64,000 bases of DNA from Motacilla alba alba (GCF_015832195.1 NC_052018.1:64293666-64357665), one strand, 5' to 3'; shown: positions 8,473-23,255, counted from the first letter of the stretch. Numbers and translations: made by a program. The notes: generated from the letters alone by a model not told the origin.

Positions 8473-11400
8473 GTGAGAAGGGCTGCCCGGCCGCGGCTGA
8501 TGATCGCCGCCGCGGGACAGGCTCGGCCGGGGCTCGCCGTCACCGCCCCGGGTTCACCGCGGGGCGGCGGGAGCAGCTCCGGCCGCCGACTCCTGCGGGG
8601 GCCGAGCCCCCGGTGCCCCCGGCTGCAGTGACACCTCCCGGGTGGCCACGGAGGGTACGTGGGGAGGCAAAAGTGCGCCAGAAGCCGCTCTTGTCCCCCG
8701 AGCTAATGAAGAAGAAACTCTTAGGTCAGCAAACGTGCTGGGAATCAGTGTTTGTGGCTGCTACCGGCGGTGAAACGTTCCCCGGCTGTTTTTTCTCTCG
8801 GTTTCCTAATAGCGTGCAGGAATGCAAATTTGTACTAGTACGATGAGTGCGGGCTGAAGCAGACAGGAGCTGCGAGGCCGTGGGAGCTTTGAAAAGCAGA
8901 TTTGACACCAGACGCGTAGGGACAATTTCTTAGTGCTGACACGGCATCTGGGACGCTCCATGTGTTTGTGGTTGAAAGTTTGTGCTTTTGGTATTGATTG
9001 CATGTAATACATACGGTGGATGCTTTTGAACAAAAAGCTGCGCACATCAATCGGGTTAGTTGGCAAGAGTACCCAGGCCGTATCCTCTCACCCCAGTTTG
9101 ACAGCTACAGGGCAATAAAAGGACAGCACTTTTATTTGAAGGTGTGGTGGCCTGAGGTTCTGTGTTATGATGTATATGGCCCCGTTTGTAAAATTAATAA
9201 CTAAAATTTTTCCTCATCTGCTTATCTTACCGACAGATACATGGTGTGAATGTTGAATAAAAAACACCCCTGCTTGCTAGATTTTCAAAGACTTCATACA
9301 ACTAAGGTTATAGTACTGAATTAATGGCTTTTTGCTTTAAAAAAAAATCAGAAGCAGGAAATTGACCTGACCTGCAATTTTAAGCTTATTGTGTGATGCG
9401 GCTTTGGTGTATATGAAATACATGCTAAAAAGAAGCATTTAACAAGGTTTTGTCAGATACTGGGGTATCCTCCTTTCTTGAGGAGGGGTGAAGAAAAAGG
9501 GAGAGAAAACAAACAAACAAACAAAAACCTCCTGGCAGTATTGTAACCAGTTCTCACAAAAGACTCTTCATGCATATGCCTGTCACCTCTTTGAAACTTT
9601 GCAAGCTTTGCCTCATGGACTGCTGCATTCAGTCCAGTGAGGTGGGCTATTCTTAAGCGCACTTGCAGCTTATTCCTTTTGTCCCATGCAGAGCCGTTTC
9701 CTTGAAAGTAACAATTCTCAGAAGTCAGAGGAGCTGTCCTCACAGGTGGAAATAGGAAGGCCATAGAGTTTCATTATAGACTTTATATTCTCTGCATTCA
9801 GCTGGGAGAGATTTCAAGCACCCTGACATCTCTTCATTCCAGGGCAGGTGAAACCTGAGAGTCTTGTGATTCTGTTGTGGAAGCTGCTGCATAGTGAGGC
9901 TCAGGAAGTTGAATTATCCGTGATTTTTTGGTGCCTCTTACATTGGTTAGTTTTTAGACTCTGAGCTGTTCAATAGGCGGGGTCTTGATAGTTCATGGAC
10001 GCTTTTCTTGTTATGGGAGATTTGACTTGAAATGGGCCCCTTTAAATTCTGGCAGTAGGTGTCTGGCTTATAGTGCTACATAACTGCATGCTTATGTAAT
10101 ATAATTTGCTTATTTCAATGCCTTTTCAGCAAACTGTAAATGTGAAGACATTACTTTTTCTTTTGTCCTGTTTGGCTGGAATTTAATGGAACTGTTGCAA
10201 ACCAGAAAAAGTACTTTGTCATTCTGCTTTAGTAGTGAAGTCCATAAACACGTAAAGAACTGGCAGAGTTGATCATCTCCAGTGCCTGGACTGAAAAGAG
10301 CTAGATGTAGAAGTTTGCATCTGCTCCACATATACTCTGTACTGTCTGAACTGACCAGTGATAAACCAGCTGCAATCTCAAAAACTCTGTTATGCTGCTG
10401 ATCTTAGGTCTAGAGGGATCTGTGGATTTTCATACTTGCTTCTTTATCCCTGCTGCACTTTCTACACTCTTTCTATTTTTAGGAATTAATTGTTCTCCAG
10501 AAGCTTTAAAATAATGAAAAAATCTCTCTCAGATTGGGAACGGTATTAAAGAGTAGAAGCTGTGTAGCAGAAGAATGCAAATGGGGAACAGTGTAAGGAG
10601 CAAAACTGAAACAACCATGGAGGATGTAGCTTTTGCACAGAATTTTTTTTTAACCTGCTTTCACATGGTGGTGGGAGCCAGCATTTGTAGGTGACCTAAA
10701 CTCCTTCTCTCATACCCTTCTTGTTCTCTTTTGCTGTGTGCTTTCAGTGATCAAAGGTGATTGTAGTAATAATAATAATAACAACAATGAATATCTGCAC
10801 AGTATGTTATTTAAAATAGTGTATTAAAATAGCACAGCATGAGTAAATATGAAATAAAATTTCAGCAGTGAAAGTGCTTTCAAATTACTTGATAGTTAAG
10901 TGGTCGTATTCAGGGTATGAAGTCTTCCTGGATTTATTGTAAGGCCAGCTAAGTTACAAGAATAAGGAATGATGTGACTTCATAAAGGTTTGGAAAATCG
11001 AACTTGTAACTGTGTTTGTATGAAACAAAACAAACATTAAACCTCTCGGCACTTGTAATGCATGTAAATTACCAGTGATTTATGAGGATAGACCTACAGT
11101 ATAACCTACCTGTACATCATTAAGGCTTCTCTTTTTAATGTCGCATTTTTCGCTTGTATAACACAGTCTGAAGTCTTGGTGGTTTCTGATGTATGTTTGC
11201 TTCATGCCTTTTACTGCTTCAAAAAGAACTTGAAGGAGTATTAACTAAAATATCTTAGATGAAAATACTCATCATCCGCTCTAAATGTAGATTAGCCTAC
11301 TAATAATCTCCTGCCAGCTTCAGTCAACTATGGCCCTTAAATGCTGAGACGTAATTAGCACTGCATATTTAGTGAGAGGTGTCAGCTAGGTATAATTGAA

Positions 11401-14400
11401 CCATGCATGCACCAAATATTAAGAGTGAGCCTAGTCTGGCATTTTTGATTGCAAGGCTTAAATTCCACTTGATTTCAGCAAAAAATTTAAAAATTGTTTC
11501 TTAAAAAGCAAATGTCAAGTGACTACTGGAAACTGTTATAGAAGGGTCTGACAGAAACAGAGACTTCAATATTTATCACATTTTCTTCCACTTGAAGAGG
11601 AAGGTGATGAGAGGAAAATGTAGTTGAATTTCTTGCAAAATTTGATGTGTATGGATTTAATCAGCTGTCTTAAGGGCTCTTTTCCTTTGTAAAGAGGATA
11701 GCTAGAGTTTGGTTGTTTTGTGGGGTTTTTTTTGTCTCTACTAACTTTAAAGCTGTTGCTGGTGAATTACAGGTATCTCCTAAATTTTAAATTTAATTTC
11801 TAAACACTTCAGGAATATTCTAAGAGTTGGGCAATTAAAGATATGCCAAAATGTATCTGAGACACTATTCTACAGTGCAGTAGATAATCATGGTATTTTA
11901 AAAGTCACTGAAACTGTTGATATTTGTAATTAAATGCTATTTTCTCTAAATCTTTATGACTAGATCTGCATATCCTGTTGGTTTTTCTTTAATTGCTCAG
12001 TTTCTTTTGGAAACAGCCATAAATGGGTGTAAAGTACTTAGAGTTTGTTTTGCTTATGTAAGCATATTTTTCCCCCTATCTTTTTTTGGTAATTGAAATT
12101 AGAATGATTTTCATTCTGAGTAGATCTTTACATAGTCACTTTGTGTTACATAAGTGCATCAAGGACTGGCTGAACAGAGTGTTTGAGAAAAACAAAACGG
12201 GTAAAAGTATGGTAAAAGGAAAAAAAGTCTCATAAATTCAGAAATCTGAATTAAGTCAGCTCTTCATGGGAGGGAGGTGCTCTAGGTCAAGGTAATTTCT
12301 TCACAAATGTTTTAGAATCAGACAGGGATGTGTAAGTTAGTTTTCTAGATGCAAAATGTTGTGCATTCTGACTTTTAAATATGGTCTCAGAGGGACAGGT
12401 GAAATATGAGATCACACAGTTACTGAGGCGGATATGGGTTTTCTAATCTGTGCGATCACTTGTTTTAGGTTGGTTCTCAAGATAAACAGCTTGATTGATG
12501 TGCTTTTCATATAAAACTCTCTTTCTAACTTCTTATAATGGGGAATTTCAATTTCATGAGCTCCTTATGCTCAACTGTCATCCATCAATGGCCCTTAGGA
12601 TAGATAGCATCTTCTACTAACACTGTTGTGTGAGTCTATTGAGATAATTCTTCAGAACAGCAATGATCAACTAAAACACAGTTCATCAAATAAGAGATGA
12701 TAAAATAGGTCTAATATATTATCTTTTTTTCTGGAATTCAGTATTATTGCTTTCAAAATTCATGCAGGCTTGGGCTTGAGGTTGGCATGGTGGCTTATTG
12801 GGCTTAGAAACATAGTGTGCAAAGTTCTTGGGAAGATTCTTGATATAAAAAAATGGCAAAAAGCTCAGGGAACGAGTACAGTCACTTATGTGAAGGTGAA
12901 CATTACTTTAAAGATGTTCTACACCTGAGTTGTTTCTGCAAATTCTACAGAACATTTGTGGATTGTGCATTTAGGAACATTTACAGGCGCACAGAAATGT
13001 AGTAAAGCAATACCAGGGCTCAACAGCATTCTCGTGGTTTCTTCCTCTAAATATGATAAATTCTAGGATGCTATTTTTTTCAGGTGGGATTTATGCCTTT
13101 ATAGAAGTTTCCTGAAGTTGGTTATTGTGACACCCTAACCCAGACTTTCTTCTTAAACCCAAAGAGGGTCATATTCTATTCAAAACTTATGTTCTTGATC
13201 CTAGAAGTTGATGTAAATATTTTCTGTGGCAAAAAGCAGAATGTATCCTATCATATTAGCTGTTTGTAGGAGCAAAAAAAATCACTAGCAGAGAGAGTAA
13301 TCAGAAGTTTTGTTCTATTCCACATTATCTCCCAGAACAATTAGGTGTTTTTCACCACCTTTTTCTTGGTGCCTCCTGATTAATATTTTTTCATTTCACT
13401 GACAGAGTTTTGTTAGACACTTGAAATACTGCACATACTTTCTGTGATTATGCAGCACTTCCATACATATCTTATTTTACTTCTTTTTGACACCCTCCCC
13501 CCCTCCCCCAGCATTCCCCAGGTGCTGCTGTAACACCACTACTGTTTCTATGGCATCATGAGTGGAGAATCAAATGATAGTTCTTATTAGTGTAGCAGAA
13601 GAAATTATCATGATGCATCATTCTTGTCCAATTTCAGAGTGAAGGACAACAACTATAAAAAATGAAGTTTAGTCCCACTGTCAGTGGAAATAATGTTGAA
13701 AAATTCTGTATTTCAGCAACCATGATGCAAGTGATGAGTTGGAGCAAGAGATGCCAAGTAAGTTAATAATGGTGTGCAGACTTGAGCCGTTGGCTGTCTT
13801 GAGAGCATGACTATAATCATGTCAGGATGCGAAATATAATGAGTACAAAATTTTTGCGTCAGAATGCAAAGCACACATTGTAATGTTTAGGTGGGGTGGG
13901 TTGCAAAGGTCCTTTTGATTCTGCATATTGACTCCAGATTCTCTTAGAAAGCAGCATTAGAAACACAAACCAAATGCATGGCATATCTTCAGCACAGAAG
14001 AGTATTTAGTTCTAAAGCACCTGAATGTCATCTACATCTACAACCAAAAGTATGAGTCTGGAAAAAAATCCATTATCCTGATACAAAATCTGTGTGTTCA
14101 TAGTGCTAGTGGAGAACTTCTGAATTTATGAAGAAATTGTGGGATTTGAAACAACATATTTACAAATATTTCCATTGCTGGACCAGCTGTAAATCTTTAT
14201 AACCAAATTCCAATGTTGGCGCTGTATTGCACTACTCTCATCAGGCTGCTTGTCAATAGGTGACTGAAAAACTAATGTGCCACTAGTTTCTGTCTAAAGC
14301 AGGAGGAGCACAGCAGAGACACCCACTCCGTGTATGTGGGTTGTGAAACCTCAGTTCTCTTTCAGACTCTGTCACTGGCCTTTCACAGCGATTTGTAGCT

Positions 14401-17400
14401 CTGCTGTGCAGAAAGAACTTCCTCAGGCCTCTCCCACAGCTGAGAGACTTATGCATCATGTGCCATGGGTGTGAATTATCAGCCATGTCTGTAACATAAA
14501 TAACATTAAGAGTATGCTCCTGATGTGTTTATTTACTGAAGTATTATCAGTGAGACAGCCGACTAGAGAGTCCACATGAAGGCTTTTGTTGGATTATGTA
14601 GAAGTTACTGGAAGTTACTAAAGTTAGGCTTTTGAAATGGTACTTTTTCTTTTGCACTTAAATGCATCAGGGTGATAGAGCTAGTTTAGAAATACTTCAT
14701 GGTATTTGAAGTGGTGGGAGAAAAGTGGGTTATGAAATTATTAGGGCCCTTAAAATACAGTAAAGATATAAAAATTGTGAGGCATCTGTATGAGCAGACA
14801 TCATTTAAGTATATTCCCCACTGGAGAAAATGCTGACTGGAACTAGATGATTGCTTTTTGAGTAATGCAGAAGAAAGCTTGTGACTGATTTTTCTGCAGT
14901 TTGCATTTCTGTAGCTCTGAACAGGATGTGTCATAAAGAAATTACTCTTGAATTTGCTGCAGTCATGATAATAATTTGGCTTCTCTTTTTAGAGGCTTTC
15001 CAAAGTAAAGAAGCACAATACAAAAAGCTGTAAATGTAACAAGTGACAACAGCTGAAAAAAGTTGTGTTAAATCCTAAAGGTTCAAGTGAAAAGTAGAAA
15101 AGAAGTAGAAAATACCTTGTATACATGCTTTAGCACTGTGCTCAGTAAATTTCATCCTCTGATATGTCTTAAATAAAATTAGGTTAAGCAAGTGAAAATT
15201 TCAGTTTTATGGCAGTTTTTCTGAGTTTTGAGTGTATTCTGTGGTGCTGATAATTTAAAACTTGTTCCTCTGTTTCCTCAGTGCCTTTGGAACAGTCTGT
15301 ATTTGGAATTATTGTATTTGAATGCATAAGTAACCTGCAAGTTTATTTGTAAGTTAAACTCAAAGGAATTATAAAACCTCAGTGGCTCTATAGTGACAGG
15401 GATTTTGCAAGTCTGTGTTTAATGAAATGGAAATTATTGCTGGGATTCACATATTTTATAGTGGGCTCTCTGCTTTAGATTGTCCCCAAACATCCACTGT
15501 CCACAGTTGTCTGCTTCTGCTTTTTCAGTCTGGCTTCTCTGGGGGTTGATACTCAGCAGTACAGACACACTCAACATTCAGCATTTGTTAGAATGAGATA
15601 AACATCTGTAGCAGTCAGCAAAGTCATCTCATACCACAGAACGTGAGTGTGTGACAGATGACAGAGGAATCTGTTTTGACAACTGGGGGATTTTCTGGTA
15701 ATTACTGATGGGTAGATTTCTGTAAGAAGTTTGTAATTGTTTGTGTTCCAAGAGAACGTGAACCTCAGGCTGAGCTTGACATACAAGCACAGGCTGCTTT
15801 TTTTGGTTTATATTACTTTGTTCCTCTGAGACCAAATTTATGCCTAGAGTGATGCAGATATGATATTTCAGTTATGAGAAGCTGCTGATCAACTATTAAC
15901 AACGGCATGCCAGAGTTGAATTCTTTTCTAAATCATGTCTGCCTTTATTCATAAACATTGGGATGAGTTTAGATGCAGCATGGGGCTTAAAGATTTCCCA
16001 CAGTCTGAATCATTTGAAGCCAGTGGGAATCAGTGCTCTTTCAAATCCCACAAGAAATGTGTGTTTTGATTTAAGAGCTAGACACCCCTGTAAAAATTTG
16101 GCTCCGCATTTCTCCCTTACTGTAATAAAGTAAATGAGTTGCTCTGGGACTTGCTTGCTGATTGTTAGTGGGTGTCTCTTGCAGAGAGTGCACTCTGGGT
16201 GAGTAAGCAGCTGGTGCTTTCAGTGGTGAAGACAATTTTTCAGTGGTATCTCCACAGAAGAGTTATCTGCACTTCTTGCAGAATTTATCTAGTTTTCTTT
16301 CCTTTCACATATTACTTGTCTGATACAGTTTTAATGCTGGTTTCATTACAGTCTTTCTGGCTTATTAGCGACCTATAAACTCAGACCTGCAGTCTCTGAA
16401 CTGTGAAGGTGCAGGTTAAACTTCTGGCAGAAGTCTATTCTGCAGTGTGCACAAGTCACCTGATTGTAACACAGGAAGCCCTGGATGTGACCAAGGAAGA
16501 CTCAATGATGTACCAGAAGTCAGTGAACAGTTGTACTACTGTAGGAATTAATTTCTGATTCTGAAGTGGGCCCCCTCCTGCTTGGGATAAATTTATTCAG
16601 TTATCTTGACACAGTAGCAAAGTACTTAATTTAACTCCACCATAAAGGCACACCCATAAGATTAAATGCTCCCACTTCCACTGCTCCACCTTCAATATGA
16701 TTTTTGCAGCTACACATACTTTTTAAAGCATGATAGTACTGGCTTTTTTCCACAGAAGAATGTATCTGAAGGGAAACACACTAGATGTATGCCATAATTT
16801 TGGTTTTTATTGATTTATTACTGCCTTTCAGTACAATATCTCAGATAAGGTTTCTTGACCTTCCTCCAGGAACCTTATAGCTGATTTGAGTGAAAATGGA
16901 TTGACTTTAACCTGAATGTATGCATGCTGACTACTGGTTATGTTTTCAGTAATGTAGCATGATAATGAAACCAGGGTTTTTGGTTATGTGCTGCATTCTG
17001 TCTTCACTCACTCCTTGCAGCTCTTGCCATCAATGGAAGTGACATGTGGCATCTGTGGAGATGGGGAGAAGCCATTTGCCTCTTGAATGTAACCTTGTCT
17101 TCCAGATCAAAGTTGGAAATGAGAGGTTTTTGCCCGGAAGTTGGTGTGAAGAACAGAGATTTCCTCCAAATCTACTTGGGAGCAGAATTTTGTCAGTTCT
17201 GAATATTGTCATCATTCCTGGGTCAAGTGCAATTGCAAAAGGCTCAGTGACACCATCCTGACCACTTTCACAAGAAGTGATTGTTACTTGTATAAATAAG
17301 CTAAAGTCCTGTGTATTTATGTTCTCTGTTTCCCTGAGATCAGTTTCAGTTTTTGTTTTCTGCAGAGCTGAACTTCACCGTTTCTTCATATGAAAATAAA

Positions 17401-17659
17401 TATACTTTGACACTTAAAGTCATTCAATACATAATTTCTTACTAGGGTTTTCAGTGACCTTGCAAATCATTCAAGTTGCTGTGCACAAACTACTTTCTTT
17501 TGCTTATTATGTTGAAACTTATTTTGGGAGGTAAAATTTCCTGATTAACTCATTCAATATTTGTATATTATTTACATTTCAAGACTGTGCTGACTCTAAT
17601 TTTCACAACTATTTTTATGATTGCATGGTAATTAGAAGAGGAACAGAATTTCTTAAAGA

Positions 17660-17742
17660 GGTTTTTTTTGTTGGTTTTGGTTTGAGTTTGGGGGTTTTTT
17701 TTGTTTGTTTGGGTTTTTTGTTGTTGTTTTTTTTTTTTTTTT
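17660..17742. repeat. T/G-rich low-complexity run
   Basis: Alternating T runs with single or double G (GTTTTTTTTGTT, TTTGTTTGTTTGGG) ending in a pure T16 tract at 17727-17742. It lies in MAP3K5 intron 1. Confidence 0.8.
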
Positions 17743-17913
17743 AATACTGTGCTTGGTTGTTCTAGTTTCCTTTTACGTCTTTCAGGGTTTAATTATTTTG
17801 GGAATTTTCCTGATTTATTAGCCAGAAGTAACAGCTCTGTGGCACATATGAAGCATGGCAGACATTGCTGGGCAAGCCAGAAAAAAAAGTAGCCGTTCCA
17901 AAATATCCTGTAC

Positions 17914-17939
17914 AGCTATATTATTATATTATATTATAT
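17914..17939. repeat. Short (TATTA)n microsatellite
   Basis: About five imperfect units of a TATTA/TATAT type run in MAP3K5 intron 1. Confidence 0.6.
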
Positions 17940-19121
17940 GACACTAAGGCTATTAATTTTGAGGAAATGCTGGGCTCTTGCAGCAGTGCCCAATTCTGGT
18001 TTGTTCTTGATGGATTATGGTATTTCCTAACCCTACATCAGAGTGAACTGAGGTGGTTTTTTTCCTTCTTCTACTTGCTGCCACAGGCCACGGGCAGCAT
18101 GTGGGTACCCTCACTTACTACAACCATAGAAGGCTTCCAGTAGTGAAGTCTGAACTTCCCATGGCTCTGCTGAGTCCAGGTCTGTAGCTGAAGAGAAAGT
18201 GCTTCATCAACCTCTCAGCATGAGGAAGGAAGCCCTTTGGCTTCAGACAGAGCTGGGGACTCAGAGTGGATGCTTGGTTCTGGACAAGCCTTTCAGGCTG
18301 GAGCCTATGTGGGCAGCACTGTCCAGAGCTGAGACTGTGATGCAGCCCAGCCCAGCTGTGCTAGCAGCTTTTTGCTGGATCAGTCTCAGGGTCTATTGCC
18401 GAACGCTCTGTTTGTAGGAGAGAAGTGTCTCAAGCTGGATTTAGCAGCCACTTCAAGAGCTTGTATTGAAGATTTACTCAAATATGCTTATTTCATTGAG
18501 GCTTAATAACACCGGATGTTTGTGGAGGTCACTGAGTGTGAAGTGATTTAACATGGTTTAAATACTTCAATACATTTGGGTGCATTTCACAATTCTGAGG
18601 TACATGGAGAAAGTCTTAAAAGTATGTGTTCTAAAAGCATTCCACAAATGAAACAAGAAAATGAGGATTCTTGCCACTAATTCTGTTACCAGAAACCATG
18701 ATCTCCCTGTTCCAGCTGATGCGAGAAGGCCAAAATGCAATAAGAGCACTGGAAAAATGGACTGAACTAAAGCAAGAGCTTTTGCAGCAAGCCCTGCCAA
18801 ATGGGTGTGAACTGGAAACTTTCCAGTCCATTTTGTTGCTTAACTGCTTGCATTTTGGTCTCTGTTCTGCAGCATCCCAGAAGTGTCTCTGCTTTGAGTG
18901 ATCGGTGTGTTGACAACCTGATACTTGTCTCTGTATCCTCTCTGTTCAAGTACTTTAATAGTAGCTTCAGTTGAAAAATTTCCTGGTAGGCAAACCTTAG
19001 TGAATTTCAGTTCATTCTGTGGCTGTTGCAAATTGGCAGATACTTGTCTTCAATATTTAGTTCAGTTTGTAAGAAATTATATATTCCTTATCTATTATGA
19101 ATTGAAAATATTGGTTCACAG

Positions 19122-19511
19122 ACTCAGACCTGGGGTTGTTCAACATGGAGAAGACTTCAGGGAGACCTTATTGTGACCCTTCAGTACCTTAAGGGGCTTA
19201 TAAGAAGGAGGGAGAGGGGCTTTTTATATAAGGGAAAGGGGGAATGGTTTTAAACTGAAAGGTTTTCAAACTGAAAGAGGGCAGGTTTAGAGTAGATGTT
19301 AAGAAATTCTTTACTCAGCAGGTGGCAAAGCACTAGAAAAGATTGCCCGAATGTTGGGGATGCCCTGTCCCTGGAAGTGTTCAAAGCTGCTTTGGATGGG
19401 CCCTGAGCAACCTGATCTAGTGAGTGGCATCCCTGCCCAAGGCAGCAGGGTTGGAATTAGGTGAGCTTTGATGTCCCTTCCAACCCAAGCCATTCTGTGA
19501 TTCTGTGATTT
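19122..19511 (+). mobile_element. CR1 LINE fragment (3' end), MAP3K5 intron 1
   Basis: Plus orientation. It begins around GGGGTTGTTCAACATGGAGA, runs through AATGGTTTTAAACTGAAAG and CTGAGCAACCTGATCTAGTG, and ends in CCATTCTGTGATTCTGTGATT, the characteristic CR1 3' octamer-like tail. The element is 5'-truncated with internal indels and a small duplicated stretch (AAACTGAAAGGTTTTCAAACTGAAAG). No ORF remains intact. Confidence 0.93.
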
Positions 19512-22500
19512 AGAGCTACTGCCATGGTATTGTCAAGTACTGTCTCAGATTTCTAACACTGAAAGGCCTAGTTGACATGGCACATTTTCAAAGAACCTTA
19601 ATGCCAATAAATAAATACAAGCAAGATGACAGTTACTGCAATATGCACATCAATATTAGAAAAGATAATTACCCTCCTGCTAAGAGTATATTGCTGCCTC
19701 ACTCTAGATGTAGTGCTAAGTAGGGTAAGACGATCATAAAATCCATTTTTCTGTGCACTTTCTCTCATTAAATAGAACTGCTGGAATAGTTGAGTATATT
19801 GTGTCCTTTGAGATGAAATCCCACAGTAGCTTAAGTGGAGGAGAAACTGGACTAACACACTGCTCCCTGGTGCTGATTTCAGTGTTCAGAGAACATGATG
19901 AGGTAGGTCATGGAGCTGGCCTGATTGCCAACTCACTCCTTTACTTCTTCTGGCTAGCTTTCTGTTGAGTAAGTTCTGTGCGCTGAGCATGCATTCCGGA
20001 GGATAGACCAAAAGCAGGACTGCAGCAACCTGTGTTGAGATTGTCTAAAGGCGTGGTTTCGTATTATTCTTGATCTTGTCTCCTTGTGGGTTGCCTCATA
20101 TCCTTTCCTCTTCCGGTCAGAGTGGCTAAGGAATGTATTTCATGCTGCTGTGCCAGCTGTTTGTGCTCTCAGTGTGATGTTTTTCAGGCACTTTCAGTTT
20201 ACAGGAAGGTTTGAAAACATTCTCTGCGTTTTGCTGTGTATTACAACAAAAACTTGAGGACTTCTCATCATCTGAAAGTTCAAAGATTCTGCCACCTGAA
20301 TTGAAATTTTGACTACATCTTTGCTAGCAAATAAGTATTTGTGGTGTAGTGTCCCACTCTTAAGGGGAGCACCCAAGATTCATAGCTGCTCATGGTCAAA
20401 AGGAATGACAAAAGTCAGAGGGTCTGCAAAAGCTTACGAAGTTTCATTGGGTTATATACTTGCCATGAAAGTTGGTATTTTAGTCCATTGTCTCCCAGCA
20501 TAAGCAACAGTAGTGGGTTTTGAATAAAGGGGCAGAATGAAAAGTAAGAGAGAAAGATGGGTTAAAGAGGGCGAAAGAGCAAAAAAAGGAAAAGAGATCA
20601 GCAGTCCTGGCTCCAGCACTGATCCAGCTGATGGCGTGGCCAAGGTCCTGGGATGCATGTGCACTTGGGCTTTGTGGGGGTACCTTTTTTTAGATAAGTT
20701 TTGTTGCCCTGGAGATAAGTTTCTCACTTTCTATTCAACTTATCATGCGCAGTCCATTCTTTTAGACCTTTCTGGAAATGGGTCAGAGGGCTTTGGAGAT
20801 CTTTGGTGGTCTTGATCCCCCCTCTAGTCCATGCCCACTTCTTGACCTCATTCACACACTGTACTGTGTTGTGCTTATCTTCAGGAGCCAGACCAAGGAC
20901 GCTTGTCCCGGAAAAGTGCTGCCCTACCTCTATATGGCCCCCTTCTCCAGCCACATCCTGTTCTTTCTCACAACAATCCTTGGTTGGCTCCACAGTTATC
21001 CGGCTATTGGTGTTTGGAGACATACACATTAGTGCCCTTATCTTCTAGGCTTCTACACATGGATAGCAGAGTTCAGCGGCCTATGCTGTTAAGCTGTTAT
21101 CACTTCTGGCAAGCTTTTGGGCTGTGCCAGTGAGTAGAGCCTTAGTAGCATTCCCAGTGGCCTGTCTGAAGGGAGCAACCGGAGGCTAGGAGAATTTAAC
21201 ACTGATGTAAACCGTTCCAAGCCACGAGGTCCTGATGAAGAGGTGGGACCTGGGGCATGTTTAATTGGTGAGCATTGCTATACTGGTTTCCTAGTTTAGG
21301 TGTAACAAGTGTGCTTCTTTGAAGCTTTGGTTCAGAGCTGGGGAAGTGTAGTTGCAATGCCATATCTATTCAGGAAGATGGGTTAAAGATACTGCATTTG
21401 TGGATGCACAGTTTCAGCAGCTATCTTAGCTTTGAAATTCATAGTCTTTCTTGAGGGTCTTAAACTGAATGAAGGGCAGTGTAGCTATTTCAGGTCTTAG
21501 GCCTCAGTGGTTACTCAGCAAATAACCTGCTAATATGCGCTGTTTGTTGAAAAAGAATCTTTGAGATCCACTATAGAGAACTAGATTGCAAGTATAGAAT
21601 TTGTGCATCTTTTCCAGCATAGATCATCAGTTTCTTTGTTTCTGAAGGAAATGCACAAAATGTCATGACTGAATATGATGTAAAAATTTCACTTTCCGTT
21701 TTAATATGTTTGATTTTTCAGTCAAACTTTAATGGATAACTCAGAGAGCATATCTCAGTTGTTTTTTTTTTTTTTGATAAAAGAGATCATATTTTCAGTT
21801 ATTATGTTCTGCTTAAATGTAACTGCCCTGCAGTTATATTGAAAAGCCTTCAGTGTGGCAAATGAAAAAAGGCTGACTGCAAAAAAAGCAGATTAAATTT
21901 CAGGAGCTTAATTTTTGGCTTATGCTGTTGTAAATTACTTGGTCTATGCTGGCAAAGTTGTTTCCTAGAGTTTGTGGTTTAATTTGCTGGCCTTTATATC
22001 CAGGTATTTTTGGATAAATCTCTGTAAAAGAGTGGTTACTCTGCTCAAAATGAATGTGTGAGTAGGTGGTGGCTGTTGTCACCCTTTTTCCCCCAGTGTC
22101 TGAAGTGTTTCTTCATCCTATGTATTTCTTTTTCTCTTCTATTGAAGATGAAGAGCCTGAAGCATGAGAATTTAAATGTTTATATGATACAAGTGCAAAC
22201 TAAACTAGGTTTCCTACCAGTTATGTGGGTTATTTAGTTTGTGTAAAGCTGAATATCTATTTTGATAGCAATTATTCATATTTACATATGTATAGCTTTC
22301 CTGTTCACATCAATAATTGCTGTGGGGAAAAAAATCTGTTTTTTGCATAAATTATTGTTATCTTTACCATTTCAGCACTGCAGGTTGAATGGAGGTTGAA
22401 GCCTGTGTTGAATATTGCAGTGAGATAATGTATACCGAGTTGTTTTAGTTAATTGGTACTAGAACACTTGGAATACTAACTGAATTCCAGAAGTTACTTG

Positions 22501-23119
22501 GAATGAAAACATTTTACCTGTACATAGAGTACAGAAAGAAATAGATTAGATTACATTAAGCAAATCACCAGTTTCATATGCAAATGGTAATTCTTGCCAC
22601 TTTGGCTCAATTAACCTATGCCAGTCATCAAACTTTCTCTTCCTCCACTGATTTAGGCACTTGGAATTGATGAATTCATGAAGTTCTTCTAGTATCATTT
22701 CCTTGGTTCAGTTGTGGGCTGGCTAGCATGAAGTATTGCTGTCTACTGTGATTTAAAAAATATAGGCAATGGATTCATTTTTAGACTATTTTCTCAAGTA
22801 AAATGTTTGCTTGTGTTTCCATTTTGTAGTCCTTGTTCTTACTCAAAAATAAGATGCAATGCAAGACACTTAAAACCTCCTTTGTGATGCTAGTTCTGCT
22901 TCAAAAGTGCTGCTGATACAATATATATTTTTTTCTATATGTGGAGTTCAGCATTGTCCTAGCTTGGTGAATGTCTGTATATAAATACTTCAGAATTGAA
23001 TTCAACTTCTACAATGCTCCAAGTGCTTTATCTTGAAGTCTTTTATCTTGCTTCTGCCAGCTCTGATGCTGGCTGTTCCCCTTTGTGGGTAAGGTACTTA
23101 AGGATTCCATCCATAGAGG

Positions 23120-23255
23120 CTAAAGCACTTTATGGAGGGAACAGATAGCCATCTCATCATTTTAAGGAGAATGAAACCCAAAGGATGGAGAGTAAACGAC
23201 TTGCCTGAGGTTTGGCAGTAGACTGTAGCTAAAGGTGAGGAGAGAACTCAGCTTT
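23120..23255 (+). mobile_element. Possible MIR-type SINE fragment
   Basis: The order of short blocks resembles a degraded MIR: GCTAAAGCACTTTA, then ATCTCATCATTTTAAGGAGA, then GAGAGTAAACGACTTGCCTG, then AGGTTTGGCAGTAG and GAGAGAACTCAG. MIR consensus has TAAGCACTTTA, ATCTCATTT, a gatgaggaaactgag-like block, TTAAGTGACTTGCCC and AGGTCACACAGCTAG in the same order. The blocks were compared from memory, and the copy would be very old. Confidence 0.5.

Noticed and set aside
7275..8543. 422-codon minus-strand open frame over the MAP3K5 CpG island
   Set aside because: It is antisense to exon 1 and the leader, Ala/Arg/Gly/Pro-rich, and unlike any known family. Long stop-free frames are expected in sequence this rich in G and C.
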